This document shows, in pieces, positions 1 through 7,001 of a DNA stretch of 15,272 nt (its first letter is position 1; the number at the start of each line of letters is the position of its first letter). Location of the stretch: assembly GCA_000432015.1 (NCBI GenBank), contig HF985547.1, forward strand, positions 45,334 through 60,605. The letters run 5' to 3'. The DNA comes from Clostridium sp. CAG:1024. GTDB lineage: Bacteria > Bacillota > Clostridia > Christensenellales > CAG-138. A model generated the notes under the pieces. That model worked only from the letters and a program-made list of their open reading frames with translations. It made no database searches and was not told the DNA's origin. The position numbers and the translations under genes were made by a program.

Positions 1-231
1 CGAGATCGGCTGTCTCAAGTACCAGCCGGCAGCATGCAAAGCGGCTTCGCGCATTCGCACATGTCCCTTCGCGGAAGCCTCAATTGCGCGCTGCAGGATC
101 GCCCCCCCTCCTGTTTCCCCGCTGATTCTCCGCGTCCTTAACGCCGGAGGATAAAAAGCTGTTCGTTGGCAAAGATAATCGTATTCGCTCTGCCCGATTC
201 GGGTCGGAGCAATGCGGGAGGTCTGTTGCGA
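1..231. other. Edge region upstream of sigG, with a possible divergent gene start on the minus strand
   Basis: No recognisable product. On the minus strand a frame is open from about base 171 to the window edge. Within it, an ATG at 54-52 (or GTG at 60-58) follows an AAGGG at about 69-65, giving a short helical-looking peptide with ordinary codon use. This could be the 5' end of a gene running out of the window. A plus-strand frame ending in TAA at 151-153 is also open but rich in cysteine and proline, which looks like a shadow. I found no convincing sigma-F or sigma-G promoter for sigG here; GGATAAAAAG at 149-158 resembles a forespore -10 element but has no matching -35. Confidence 0.25.
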
Positions 232-999
232 ATGAACAAAGTGGAGATCTGTGGCGTTGATACCTCAAAGCTGCCAATGCTGCCGGCCAAAGAGATGCGC
301 GCGCTCATGCTGCGGGTGAAGGCCGGTGATCACGATGCTCGGGAGCAATTCATTCACAGCAATCTGCGACTCGTCCTTTCCGTCGTGCAGCGGTTCCAAA
401 ACCGCGGCGAACAGATGGACGATCTGTTTCAAGTTGGATGCATCGGCTTGATCAAGGCCATCGATAATTTTGATCTTCGGCATGATGTTCGATTCTCGAC
501 CTATGCCGTGCCGATGATTATCGGCGAGATTCGCAGACATTTGCGCGACAATAATGCCATCCGCGTCAGCCGTTCCCTTCGAGATACGGCCTATAAAGCG
601 CTTCAGGCGCGGACGCGGCTTTCGGACGCCAATGCAAAGGAACCGACGCTTGCAGACATTGCCAAAGAGCTGGGGCTGCCGGAGGAGGACGTCACGTTTG
701 CGCTGGACGCGATACAGGAGCCAGTCTCGCTCTTTGAGCCAGTATTCCGGGATGACGGCGACGCAATCTTTGTAATCGACCAGATCAGCGACAACAAGAC
801 CTCGGATGCAAACTGGCTCGATCACATCGCTCTGAGCGAGGGTATGCACCATTTGACCGAGCGGGAAATGCGCATCCTAAAACTCCGTTTCTTCCTCGGC
901 AAAACGCAGATGGAGGTCAGCCGCGAGATCGGGATCTCACAGGCGCAGGTCTCGCGTCTGGAAAAGGGCGCGCTTCGGCAGCTGCAGAAGTATGTCTAA
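232..999 (+). CDS. sigG: RNA polymerase sporulation sigma factor SigG (late forespore)
   Basis: Sigma-G directs RNA polymerase to late forespore genes (SASPs, germination receptors, DNA protection) after engulfment. The 255-residue product begins with the family hallmark MNKVEICGVDTSKLP and shows region 2 (about residues 40-105, including DDLFQVGCIGLIKAIDNFD and RFSTYAVPMIIGEIRR), the adjoining RDNNAIRVSRSLRD stretch, region 3 (about 115-160), the SLFEP segment near 166-170 and a region 4 helix-turn-helix (about 205-250, ISQAQVSRLEKGALRQL). The length matches the family (about 260). The ATG at 232 is chosen because it starts at the conserved N-terminus and follows GGGAGGT at 216-222; an upstream in-frame TTG at 166 would add 22 unconserved residues. 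It stands alone on the plus strand and converges on sigE with only 7 bases between the stops, whereas in Bacillus sigG follows sigE in the same direction. Confidence 0.97.
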   Translation: MNKVEICGVDTSKLPMLPAKEMRALMLRVKAGDHDAREQFIHSNLRLVLSVVQRFQNRGEQMDDLFQVGCIGLIKAIDNFDLRHDVRFSTYAVPMIIGEIRRHLRDNNAIRVSRSLRDTAYKALQARTRLSDANAKEPTLADIAKELGLPEEDVTFALDAIQEPVSLFEPVFRDDGDAIFVIDQISDNKTSDANWLDHIALSEGMHHLTEREMRILKLRFFLGKTQMEVSREIGISQAQVSRLEKGALRQLQKYV

Positions 1000-1006
1000 C
1001 CGATGC

Positions 1007-1720
1007 TCACTGCATTCTTGCCATTTCTTTATGCAGGCGGCGAATGATCCTTTTTTCCAGGCGAGAAATATAGCTTTGTGAGATGCCAAGCATATCCGCG
1101 ACCTGTTTTTGGGTGCATTCCGGCTGATTGTTTAACCCAAAGCGCAGCTCCACGATCTGCTTCTCCCGCGGTGTCAGGCGTGCAAGGGCGATCTTCAGCA
1201 ATTCACGATCGACCTCGTCCTCCATATCGCGGCTTACTATATCGTTTTCCGTCCCGAGGATGTCGGACAACAGCAGCTCGTTTCCGTCCCAATCAACATT
1301 CAGCGGCTCATCAAAGGAGACTTCGAGCTTCAGTCTGCTCGTCCGGCGCAGATGCATGAGGATCTCATTCTCAATGCAGCGCGAGGCATACGTTGCCAAT
1401 TTGATCTTTTTTGACGCGTCAAAGGTATTCACTGCTTTGATCAACCCGATCGTTCCGATCGAAATCAGATCCTCGATGCCAACGCCTGTGTTTTCAAATT
1501 TCCGCGCGATATAGACCACAAGACGTAAATTGTGTTCAATCAGCGCGTTCTTGGCTTCCTGTTCCCCCGTCATCAAGCGTTTGATCCACTCCTGTTCTTC
1601 CTCCGCCGCAAACGGCGGCGGCAGCGTTTCTCCCGAATGTATGTAGTACAGTCCCCTGCTGCGCTTCCGAAGCAGCAGCAGATATTGGCGTCTCAGCCAT
1701 TCCTCCAGACGTTTCAGCAT
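1007..1720 (-). CDS. sigE: RNA polymerase sporulation sigma factor SigE (pro-sigma-E, mother cell)
   Basis: Sigma-E is the first mother-cell-specific sigma factor, made as an inactive membrane-associated precursor. The 237-residue product carries a basic and hydrophobic pro-sequence (about residues 1-24: RRQYLLLLRKR) followed by LYYIHSGETLPPP, the region where the B. subtilis precursor is cleaved by SpoIIGA. Region 2 spans about 58-125 (NLRLVVYIARKFENTG, EDLISIGTIGLIKAVNTF, KLATYASRCIENEI), then EVSFDEPLNVDWDGNELLLSD, and region 4 ends with LGISQSYISRLEKRIIRRL. I chose the ATG at 1720 because GAAAGGAGAGG lies just upstream and the protein then matches the family's length; the frame stays open to 1810 but that extension is non-homologous and lies over spoIIGA. 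Its start lies inside the spoIIGA frame, so translation is probably coupled. No terminator is visible before the opposing sigG. Confidence 0.97.
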   Translation of the reverse strand: MLKRLEEWLRRQYLLLLRKRSRGLYYIHSGETLPPPFAAEEEQEWIKRLMTGEQEAKNALIEHNLRLVVYIARKFENTGVGIEDLISIGTIGLIKAVNTFDASKKIKLATYASRCIENEILMHLRRTSRLKLEVSFDEPLNVDWDGNELLLSDILGTENDIVSRDMEDEVDRELLKIALARLTPREKQIVELRFGLNNQPECTQKQVADMLGISQSYISRLEKRIIRRLHKEMARMQ

Positions 1721-2504
1721 TCTGTCCTCTCCTTTCAGCCGGTATGAGACTTGCCGCCAGGATCGCTTCGGCTCCTGCAATCGGCGTTGGCGACTCCGCC
1801 ACGAACGCATCGACCGTATGCCACCGTCGGTAAAACACCCTGATCCGTTTCGGCTCGATCGCCTGCAGGTACCCCGCGCCGTCTATGGTGCGATACGCGA
1901 CCGGACGGCAGTTTTCCAAAGGCCGTTTGAGCAATCCATGCTGCACGATCACAATTGGTTTTCCGCTGATCGGCTCAGTCAACATATTTCCACTGTCAAC
2001 GAGTGCGGTCAGCGCAAGCGTACGGTCGGAGAGCACAATACTGATCTGCACATGCGTCTCCCGACCGTCAAACATGTTCTTTAACATTCTGAACAGTCTG
2101 GGCAATCCCGCAGAGAGGACTGCGCCAAGCAAGGCGATCCTGAGCGGGATCGTGCCGACCAGCACGCCGCTCCGAAGCGACCCGCCCAGCAGGATACATA
2201 CGCATAGGACGAGCCCGCCCATCAGACAGGCCGATACATACAAAAGCAGCAGCGCACGCACATAATCACGCCTATCATGCACGAGCGGGAGCACAAGCAA
2301 ACAGCCGAGCAGCAGCTTCGGTACGGGAAAGGCAAGCGCGGGCAGCCGCGTTACGGAAAGCAGCGCATAGCCAGCACCGAGCGCAGAGGCACCAAGCCCT
2401 GCCGCGCGTCGGAGCGGGTAGCCCGACAAAGCGCTGCATAACCGCAGCATCAAATAGTTCATGAGCAGATTGTCGAGCAAAAAGCCCTCGATCGAAACGA
2501 TCAT
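1536..2504 (-). CDS. spoIIGA: SpoIIGA, membrane aspartyl protease that processes pro-sigma-E
   Basis: SpoIIGA sits in the sporulation septum and cleaves pro-sigma-E when signalled by SpoIIR from the forespore. Residues 1-135 are strongly hydrophobic, with about five membrane segments starting with the typical MIVSIEGFLLDNLLMNYLML. The C-terminal half is a soluble aspartyl-protease-like domain with the catalytic motif ALVDSGN (Asp170) followed by LTEPISGKPIVIV. The family-like part ends around ILAASLIPAERR (residues 248-259), right at the sigE ribosome-binding site. The reading frame then continues 61 residues (Ala/Gly-rich) out of frame inside sigE, overlapping it by 185 bases. The tail looks like a shadow of sigE, so either the stop codon has been lost naturally or there is a local frameshift. 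The start overlaps the spoIIE stop (TAATG), implying translational coupling. The function call is firm; the C-terminus is uncertain. Confidence 0.92.
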   Translation of the reverse strand: MIVSIEGFLLDNLLMNYLMLRLCSALSGYPLRRAAGLGASALGAGYALLSVTRLPALAFPVPKLLLGCLLVLPLVHDRRDYVRALLLLYVSACLMGGLVLCVCILLGGSLRSGVLVGTIPLRIALLGAVLSAGLPRLFRMLKNMFDGRETHVQISIVLSDRTLALTALVDSGNMLTEPISGKPIVIVQHGLLKRPLENCRPVAYRTIDGAGYLQAIEPKRIRVFYRRWHTVDAFVAESPTPIAGAEAILAASLIPAERRGQNAETSGGMAETPISAAASEAQQGTVLHTFGRNAAAAVCGGGRTGVDQTLDDGGTGSQERAD

Positions 2505-4783
2505 TACGCGATTCGTATGACCACAACGGTCATATCGTCCTCCTGTCCGCAGGATTTTGCACGCCGCAATAACATTTCCGATAGTCTCTTGCAGTCTCTT
2601 GTCTGTAAGAGCGCTTCTGTGATCGCTCCTTGCGTCTCCGCACCAAGCGCGTCAAGCGCGCCGTCCGAGAACAGGAACACGGTATCATCTCTGCGCAGTT
2701 TCGCCGTCTGTATCGCCGGAGTTGCTTCATCTACGATCCCCGCGGGCAGCGCCTCCGCGCAGACCGTGTGCAGTTTACTTCCGCGATAGACAAATGTCGG
2801 CGGCGCGCCGTACTTAATAAACTCCGCCTGCCCAGTCCGCAGGTCCAAAAACACGGCGTCCAGTGTTGCATACATCTCTCGCTGACTTTCGAGCAGCAGC
2901 CGGTTCACGCTTTCAAGTGCGACGTCTCTGTGGAACCCCGTGCCATACAGGTCAAACAGCAGCCGCAGCGCCGCTTCGCTCTCTGCACGCGCTTTCTCTC
3001 CCGCGCCCATGCCGTCCGACAACGCATACAGTACGCGTCCGCCTTCCAAACGCTTTTCTCCCGCACAGTCTCCGGAAACACCGTTCTCACTGATCGCTGC
3101 ATTTGCCGTCCCCATCTCGGCTGTCAACAGCTGCGCCTCTTCAAGAATCAGCGTACATTGCCGTCCGTCAAACTGTGTATCGAGCAGCCGCACCTGTCGG
3201 TGCAGCGTTAGCCGAATGGCTTCGCAGACGGGCAGCGGCTGTTTCCCATAGGTGTCCGACACGCGGATGTGCAACTGCAAGCGACCGTGCGGAAACGACG
3301 CGTCCACGCCATAGACGCGTATTCCGCGTCTGTCCAGCCCGTTCAGGATGCGCTGCTCCATATCCTCATCGAGCCAGCGATCCTCGCGCACACGCTTGCC
3401 AAGCATCTCGAGAACCGAGCAAACCCCGCTGAGCTGCCGATTTACAAAGGCATATTGTTTTCTCGACTGCTGCTGCATGGCATACTGTACAAGATACTGA
3501 TTCTGCGCCTGCCAAGCCGCTGCCGCGATCTGCTGCATATGTTTGCAGGACGGATCGAACGGTTTTCGTATCCTGATGCGCTCGCCGCGCTCATGCGCCT
3601 CCAGCATTTCTACAATACTTGCGGATGCGCTTGCATAATCCTGCCAGCATACTTTCTGCATGGTACAGTCTGCGCATACGCTGGCCGCCGCCTGCGTGAT
3701 CCACTGCATGCGCGCGTCTGGCGGTTCTGTTTCCGGCGCTTTCTCCGCAAACAGCTGCGCGACCTCTCTGCACACCTTCGCAGTCTGCTGCATCTCGTCC
3801 GCCGTCCGCTCCCGCAGTCTGCGCATGGACTTTCGGGAGTATCTCTCACGGTTTTTTCCGGCATCCAAGTATCCGCAGATGGACAGCATGACGCTCCGTG
3901 GAATAACAAGAAAGATGACCCCAGCAACTGCTAGATTCAATAAATTGATCGTATGCGATGCGGTAAAGACATACGATCCGACGACCAAACACGCCACGAG
4001 AAAACCGGCGAACACACCGAACGTATTCGCCTTGCGCAGTGCTGCGCCGGCGAGCGTACACGCGGCCAGCGAACCGACAAACATCAGCGTAAAATCGCCT
4101 CCGACGGTCAAAACCGCGCCGATCGCGACCGCGACCGCAACGCCGCCGATCCCGCGCGCAAGCGCCGCGATCATGGAAAATACCAGCAGAAGCACGACGG
4201 GGAGCGAAAAGCCGACGTAATTTACCTCGGACATTGCCAGCAAGAGGATCCCGAAAAACAGGCTGATACTGACCTGTTCCGCATCCGACAGCACATGCCG
4301 GTTGCCGATCGTGCGAATCGTGACCATTGCGCTTTGCATGGCAAAGGCCGAAAACACCGAGATCCCAAGGCCGACCAGTCCTTTGAGCAGCGCCTGCACG
4401 CTCTCTGCATAAAACACCGGCAGCATGGCCGCAAGCGAAAGAAACAGCAGGATGAGCTGATCGATTTTTGCGCCGCCGTGGCTGAATCTTTTCCACAGGA
4501 GATGCGCTATATAAAACAGCGCGCTGCCTGCGGCCGCTGCAAAATGCATCGGCTGCTGGAGCAGAAGCGTTCCGAGTAATACGCCCACAAATACAAGATG
4601 TGCATTGCCCCCGGAGATCGCGACTGCTGCCAAGTAAGCCGCGCCGAACGGTGAAACGCCATCGCGAAAGCAGACGCGCGAAAGTCCTGCCGCAGCTGCA
4701 AAGCTGATCAGATCCAGTCGAAACGCACGCCGCCGTATATATTGCCCTATTCCTTTGCTCTGTTTCTTTTCTTCTGTCCGCAT
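2504..4783 (-). CDS. spoIIE: Stage II sporulation protein E, PP2C-type serine phosphatase
   Basis: SpoIIE dephosphorylates the anti-anti-sigma factor SpoIIAA, releasing sigma-F in the forespore, and takes part in polar septation. The 759-residue product has a basic cytoplasmic N-terminus, about ten membrane segments (about residues 25-303), a central regulatory region with a Cys cluster (VCADCTMQKVCW, Cys370/373/379, plus Cys413), and a C-terminal PP2C domain (about 565-759). The phosphatase metal-site motifs are all present: ENGVSGD (Asp572), ALSDGMGAG (Asp590), FLFSDGALDAL (Asp707) and EDDMTVVVI. KYGAPPTF and LPAGI are also typical. It is slightly shorter than the B. subtilis protein (827). 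The ATG at 4783 follows GGGAGG at 4793-4788; upstream ATGs at 4798 and 4804 lack a site. It heads a spoIIE-spoIIGA-sigE cluster, its stop sharing one base with the spoIIGA start; in B. subtilis spoIIE is unlinked to this pair. Confidence 0.96.
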   Translation of the reverse strand: MRTEEKKQSKGIGQYIRRRAFRLDLISFAAAAGLSRVCFRDGVSPFGAAYLAAVAISGGNAHLVFVGVLLGTLLLQQPMHFAAAAGSALFYIAHLLWKRFSHGGAKIDQLILLFLSLAAMLPVFYAESVQALLKGLVGLGISVFSAFAMQSAMVTIRTIGNRHVLSDAEQVSISLFFGILLLAMSEVNYVGFSLPVVLLLVFSMIAALARGIGGVAVAVAIGAVLTVGGDFTLMFVGSLAACTLAGAALRKANTFGVFAGFLVACLVVGSYVFTASHTINLLNLAVAGVIFLVIPRSVMLSICGYLDAGKNRERYSRKSMRRLRERTADEMQQTAKVCREVAQLFAEKAPETEPPDARMQWITQAAASVCADCTMQKVCWQDYASASASIVEMLEAHERGERIRIRKPFDPSCKHMQQIAAAAWQAQNQYLVQYAMQQQSRKQYAFVNRQLSGVCSVLEMLGKRVREDRWLDEDMEQRILNGLDRRGIRVYGVDASFPHGRLQLHIRVSDTYGKQPLPVCEAIRLTLHRQVRLLDTQFDGRQCTLILEEAQLLTAEMGTANAAISENGVSGDCAGEKRLEGGRVLYALSDGMGAGEKARAESEAALRLLFDLYGTGFHRDVALESVNRLLLESQREMYATLDAVFLDLRTGQAEFIKYGAPPTFVYRGSKLHTVCAEALPAGIVDEATPAIQTAKLRRDDTVFLFSDGALDALGAETQGAITEALLQTRDCKRLSEMLLRRAKSCGQEDDMTVVVIRIA

Positions 4784-4818
4784 ACTGCCTCCCTGCATCA
4801 GCATACGGAAAACGCCCT

Positions 4819-4825
4819 GTCGAAA
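4819..4825 (+). promoter_or_regulatory. Candidate Spo0A box (TGTCGAA)
   Basis: TGTCGAA is an exact match to the core 0A box bound by phosphorylated Spo0A, the master regulator of sporulation entry, which is known to activate spoIIE and spoIIG in Bacillus. It lies 35 bases upstream of the spoIIE start codon. A related site, TATCGAA (one mismatch), lies at 4946-4952. The position close to the start codon is unusual, since 0A boxes for activation normally sit at or upstream of -35, so function is inferred. A 7-base match can occur by chance. Confidence 0.4.
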
Positions 4826-4867
4826 GATTCTGCTTGACCGTTATGAAACTCATGTATCATCATACCG

Positions 4868-4897
4868 ATTCCGTCTTGATCTGCGTAACCCCTTCAT
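4868..4897 (-). promoter_or_regulatory. Possible sigma-H-like promoter for the spoIIE operon
   Basis: On the minus strand GAAGGGGTT (about 4897-4889) is followed after 12 bases by ACGGAATCG (4876-4868). This partly resembles the sigma-H consensus (RNAGGAWWW, 11-12 bases, RNNGAATWW), with two mismatches in each element. A TATGAT (4864-4859) nearby could instead be a sigma-A -10 element but has only a poor -35. Both are weak calls. Confidence 0.2.
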
Positions 4898-4964
4898 TAT
4901 TCGCGAAGATATACAAAACTTCTTCGTAAATCGCGCATATCATCCTATCGAATCTCGCCCCTAC

Positions 4965-4993
4965 TTGCACGAAACACGGCGGTGTGTTATTCT
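4965..4993 (+). promoter_or_regulatory. Candidate sigma-A promoter for dapL
   Basis: TTGCAC (4965-4970) and TATTCT (4988-4993) are separated by 17 bases, the optimal spacing, and lie 43 bases upstream of the dapL start. The hexamer matches are moderate (3/6 and 4/6). The 0A-like TATCGAA at 4946-4952 would lie just upstream of the -35. Confidence 0.4.
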
Positions 4994-5036
4994 ATTTTTG
5001 TGAAATCCTATATAAAAATGATTTTGGAGGAACATC

Positions 5037-6257
5037 ATGTTTGTTGCCAACGGGTATTACAGTGAATTGCAGGGGAACTACCTGTTTCGCGAGGTCGGTA
5101 CGCGTGTTGCAAAGTTTCAGAAGGAGCACCCGGAAGCAGATATTATCCGCATGGGCATCGGCGACGTGACACGTCCGCTCGTTCCCGCCGTTATTGCCGC
5201 CATGCACAAAGCAGTTGAGGAAATGGGGCGCGCGGAAACGTTCCGCGGTTACGGTCCCGACTTCGGCTATGATTTTCTCCGTGAAGCAATCGTCCGCCGG
5301 GATTATGCGAGCCGCGGGATCGACGTCACTATAGATGAAGTGTTTGTATCGGATGGCGCCAAATGCGACGTCGGCAACATTCAGGAGCTCTTCTCTGCGG
5401 ACTGCGTCGTCGCCGTGATGGATCCTGTCTATCCGGTATACGTCGATACCAATGTTATGTCCGGCCGAGGCGGCCGGTTCGTAAACGGCGGCTATGAAAA
5501 GATCGTTTATATGCCCGCAAGCGCAGACAACGGCTTTTTACCGGAGCTCCCGAAGCAAAAGGTCGACGTCATGTATCTGTGCTTCCCCAACAATCCCACC
5601 GGCATGACGCTCACACGTGAACAGCTGAAAACGATCGTTGACTATGCAATCGCGAACCGCGTGCTCATTTTGTATGACTCCGCATATGAGGCCTACATCA
5701 GCGAGCCGGATGCGCCGCACAGCATTTATGAGATCGAAGGTGCGCGTCAGTGCGCGATCGAGTTTCGCTCCATGAGCAAAACCGCCGGATTTACCGGGAC
5801 CCGCTGCGCCTACACGGTCGTTCCAAAGGATCTTGTATATCCGGACAGTCTCGGCAACGAGGTCTCCCTAAACAGCATGTGGGGCCGGCGCGTCTCCACA
5901 AAATTCAACGGAGTCCCTTATGTCACGCAGCGTGCGGCAGAGGCGGCATATTCCGACGAGGGATATCCGGAGATCATGTCCGTTGTTGCAGACTATATGG
6001 AAAATGCGCGTATCATTCGCGAGAATCTCACAAAAGCAGGCTTTACCTGCTATGGCGGCGTCAACGCGCCCTATATCTGGCTCAAGGTTCCGGGCGGCGA
6101 CAGCTGGGCGTTCTTTGATGAACTCCTGCGCAAACACCACATTGTCGGCACACCGGGCGCCGGCTTCGGAAAAGCAGGCGAAGGCTACTTCCGTATGACG
6201 GCCTTTGCAACGCGTGAAAACACTGTACGCGCGATGGAACGGATTTTGAAGGGCTGA
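5037..6257 (+). CDS. dapL: LL-diaminopimelate aminotransferase
   Basis: DapL is a PLP enzyme that converts tetrahydrodipicolinate directly to LL-2,6-diaminopimelate using glutamate, the short diaminopimelate route to lysine and peptidoglycan. The 406-residue product is full length and diagnostic for DapL: MGIGDVTRPL (39-48), ETFRGYGPDFGYDFLREAI, VSDGAKCDVGNIQ (104-115), MDPVYPVYVDTNVM (128-141), FPNNPTG (183-189), YDSAYEAY with the PLP-contacting Asp214 and Tyr217, and SMSKTAGFTGTR with Schiff-base Lys248. GGAGG at 5026-5030, six bases before the ATG, fixes the start. It is the first gene of a plus-strand pair, with the kinase gene starting 5 bases after its stop. Its presence predicts diaminopimelate-type peptidoglycan and suggests lysine biosynthesis by the aminotransferase variant. 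In spore formers the same pathway also feeds dipicolinate synthesis at tetrahydrodipicolinate. Confidence 0.96.
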   Translation: MFVANGYYSELQGNYLFREVGTRVAKFQKEHPEADIIRMGIGDVTRPLVPAVIAAMHKAVEEMGRAETFRGYGPDFGYDFLREAIVRRDYASRGIDVTIDEVFVSDGAKCDVGNIQELFSADCVVAVMDPVYPVYVDTNVMSGRGGRFVNGGYEKIVYMPASADNGFLPELPKQKVDVMYLCFPNNPTGMTLTREQLKTIVDYAIANRVLILYDSAYEAYISEPDAPHSIYEIEGARQCAIEFRSMSKTAGFTGTRCAYTVVPKDLVYPDSLGNEVSLNSMWGRRVSTKFNGVPYVTQRAAEAAYSDEGYPEIMSVVADYMENARIIRENLTKAGFTCYGGVNAPYIWLKVPGGDSWAFFDELLRKHHIVGTPGAGFGKAGEGYFRMTAFATRENTVRAMERILKG

Positions 6258-6262
6258 CGCAT

Positions 6263-6934
6263 ATGGCGTATGTGATCACATTTGAAGGCATTGACGGAAC
6301 CGGCAAAGGCACACAAATGGACCGTCTCGCTGCGTCGCTCAATGCACGCGGGCTGCGCGTCAAAGTGCTGTCCTTTCCGATATACGACAGTTTTTTCGGA
6401 AGCGAAGTCGGCGCGTTTCTGACAGGGCGCGACGGCGTGCGTGCCGATACGGTAGACGGCAAGAGCATGGCGCTGTGGTTTGCTCTCGATCGATTCGAGG
6501 CGTTCCGGAGATTTGACATGTCTGACTGCGATGTGCTGTTGATCAACCGTTATGTACTCTCCAATGCGGTCTATCAGAGTATCCGCGACTGCGATCTCGG
6601 CAAGCCGGATCTCCTCGATTTCATCCTCTCTCTTGAGCACGAGCACTTCGGGATACCTCGTCCGGATCTCATCCTTTTGTTTGACATGGATCTGGAGGCA
6701 GCGGCAAACAACGTAGATCGCAAGGGCTTTCGCGATTATGTCGGCAACGGACGCGATATCTACGAATCCATTCCCGCCATTCAACTTCGCGCGCGGGAAA
6801 AGTACCTTGCCTATGCCGCCAGGTTGGACTCTGTTTCGGTCATCCCCTGTATGGAAGGCGGCAGACTCAAAAGCATCGATGAGATCGGCGCCCTGGTTGA
6901 TGCGGCGGTAGCAGAACGTCTCCCGATCGTTTGA
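6263..6934 (+). CDS. tmk: Thymidylate kinase-like nucleoside monophosphate kinase
   Basis: This 223-residue protein belongs to the dTMP kinase family of cytoplasmic P-loop kinases, which phosphorylate dTMP to dTDP. Visible elements are the P-loop FEGIDGTGKGTQ (Lys15), SFP (37-39), LDRFEAF (75-81), NRYVLSNAVYQS (95-106) and PDLILLFDMD (134-143), then a basic RKGF and a lid-like region around residues 153-172. Two positions are atypical: GKGT replaces the usual GKST or GKTT, as in adenylate kinases, and NRY replaces the DRY motif. Substrate range could therefore differ, for example another deoxynucleotide. The start is 5 bases after the dapL stop, with a modest AAGGG inside the end of dapL, so it is probably translated by coupling. 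No metabolic link to dapL is obvious. Family membership is firm, exact substrate less so. Confidence 0.85.
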   Translation: MAYVITFEGIDGTGKGTQMDRLAASLNARGLRVKVLSFPIYDSFFGSEVGAFLTGRDGVRADTVDGKSMALWFALDRFEAFRRFDMSDCDVLLINRYVLSNAVYQSIRDCDLGKPDLLDFILSLEHEHFGIPRPDLILLFDMDLEAAANNVDRKGFRDYVGNGRDIYESIPAIQLRAREKYLAYAARLDSVSVIPCMEGGRLKSIDEIGALVDAAVAERLPIV

Positions 6935-6943
6935 ACAAAATGC

Positions 6944-6983
6944 AAAGAACGCCGGAACGACTCCCCCCGCTCCGGCGTTCTTT
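6944..6983 (+). terminator. Intrinsic terminator after the dapL-tmk pair, probably bidirectional
   Basis: A perfect 13-base-pair stem (6944-6956 with 6971-6983, core GAACGCCGG/CCGGCGTTC) encloses a 14-base loop and ends in a short T run. It begins 10 bases after the tmk stop. Read on the minus strand, the same stem is followed by TTTGCATTTTG, so it can also end transcripts arriving from the convergent popT gene. Confidence 0.85.
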
Positions 6984-7001
6984 TACTTATTCTGTTTTGA
7001 C

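Larger units (their letters stand above)
4784..5036. promoter_or_regulatory. Divergent intergenic control region between spoIIE and dapL
   Basis: This AT-richer stretch separates the two divergent transcription units and must carry promoters for both. It contains one exact Spo0A-box heptamer, one single-mismatch box, the small palindrome TTCGCGAA (about 4900-4907), and an interrupted inverted repeat CGAAGA/TCTTCG (4904-4909 and 4921-4926). I see no riboswitch-like structure and no small gene. Confidence 0.6.

Noticed and set aside
166..231. An upstream TTG start extending SigG by 22 residues
   Set aside because: The extension is not part of the conserved family N-terminus, and the ATG at 232 has a good ribosome-binding site at the right distance.
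1040..1060. A run of six Ts after sigG as a possible terminator
   Set aside because: No stable stem precedes it on the plus strand, and the bases are coding in sigE.
1721..1810. N-terminal extension of SigE
   Set aside because: It would consist of unconserved Arg-rich sequence inside spoIIGA; the ATG at 1720 has a very strong ribosome-binding site and the known pro-sequence start.
3846..4853. A 335-codon minus-strand frame overlapping the membrane half of spoIIE
   Set aside because: It reads the same strand in another frame; the sequence is Arg/Cys-rich and lacks the hydrophobic pattern seen in the SpoIIE frame, which carries all conserved motifs.
4965..5036. A lysine or other riboswitch in front of dapL
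   Set aside because: The leader after the candidate promoter is too short (under 45 bases) and shows no aptamer-like helices.
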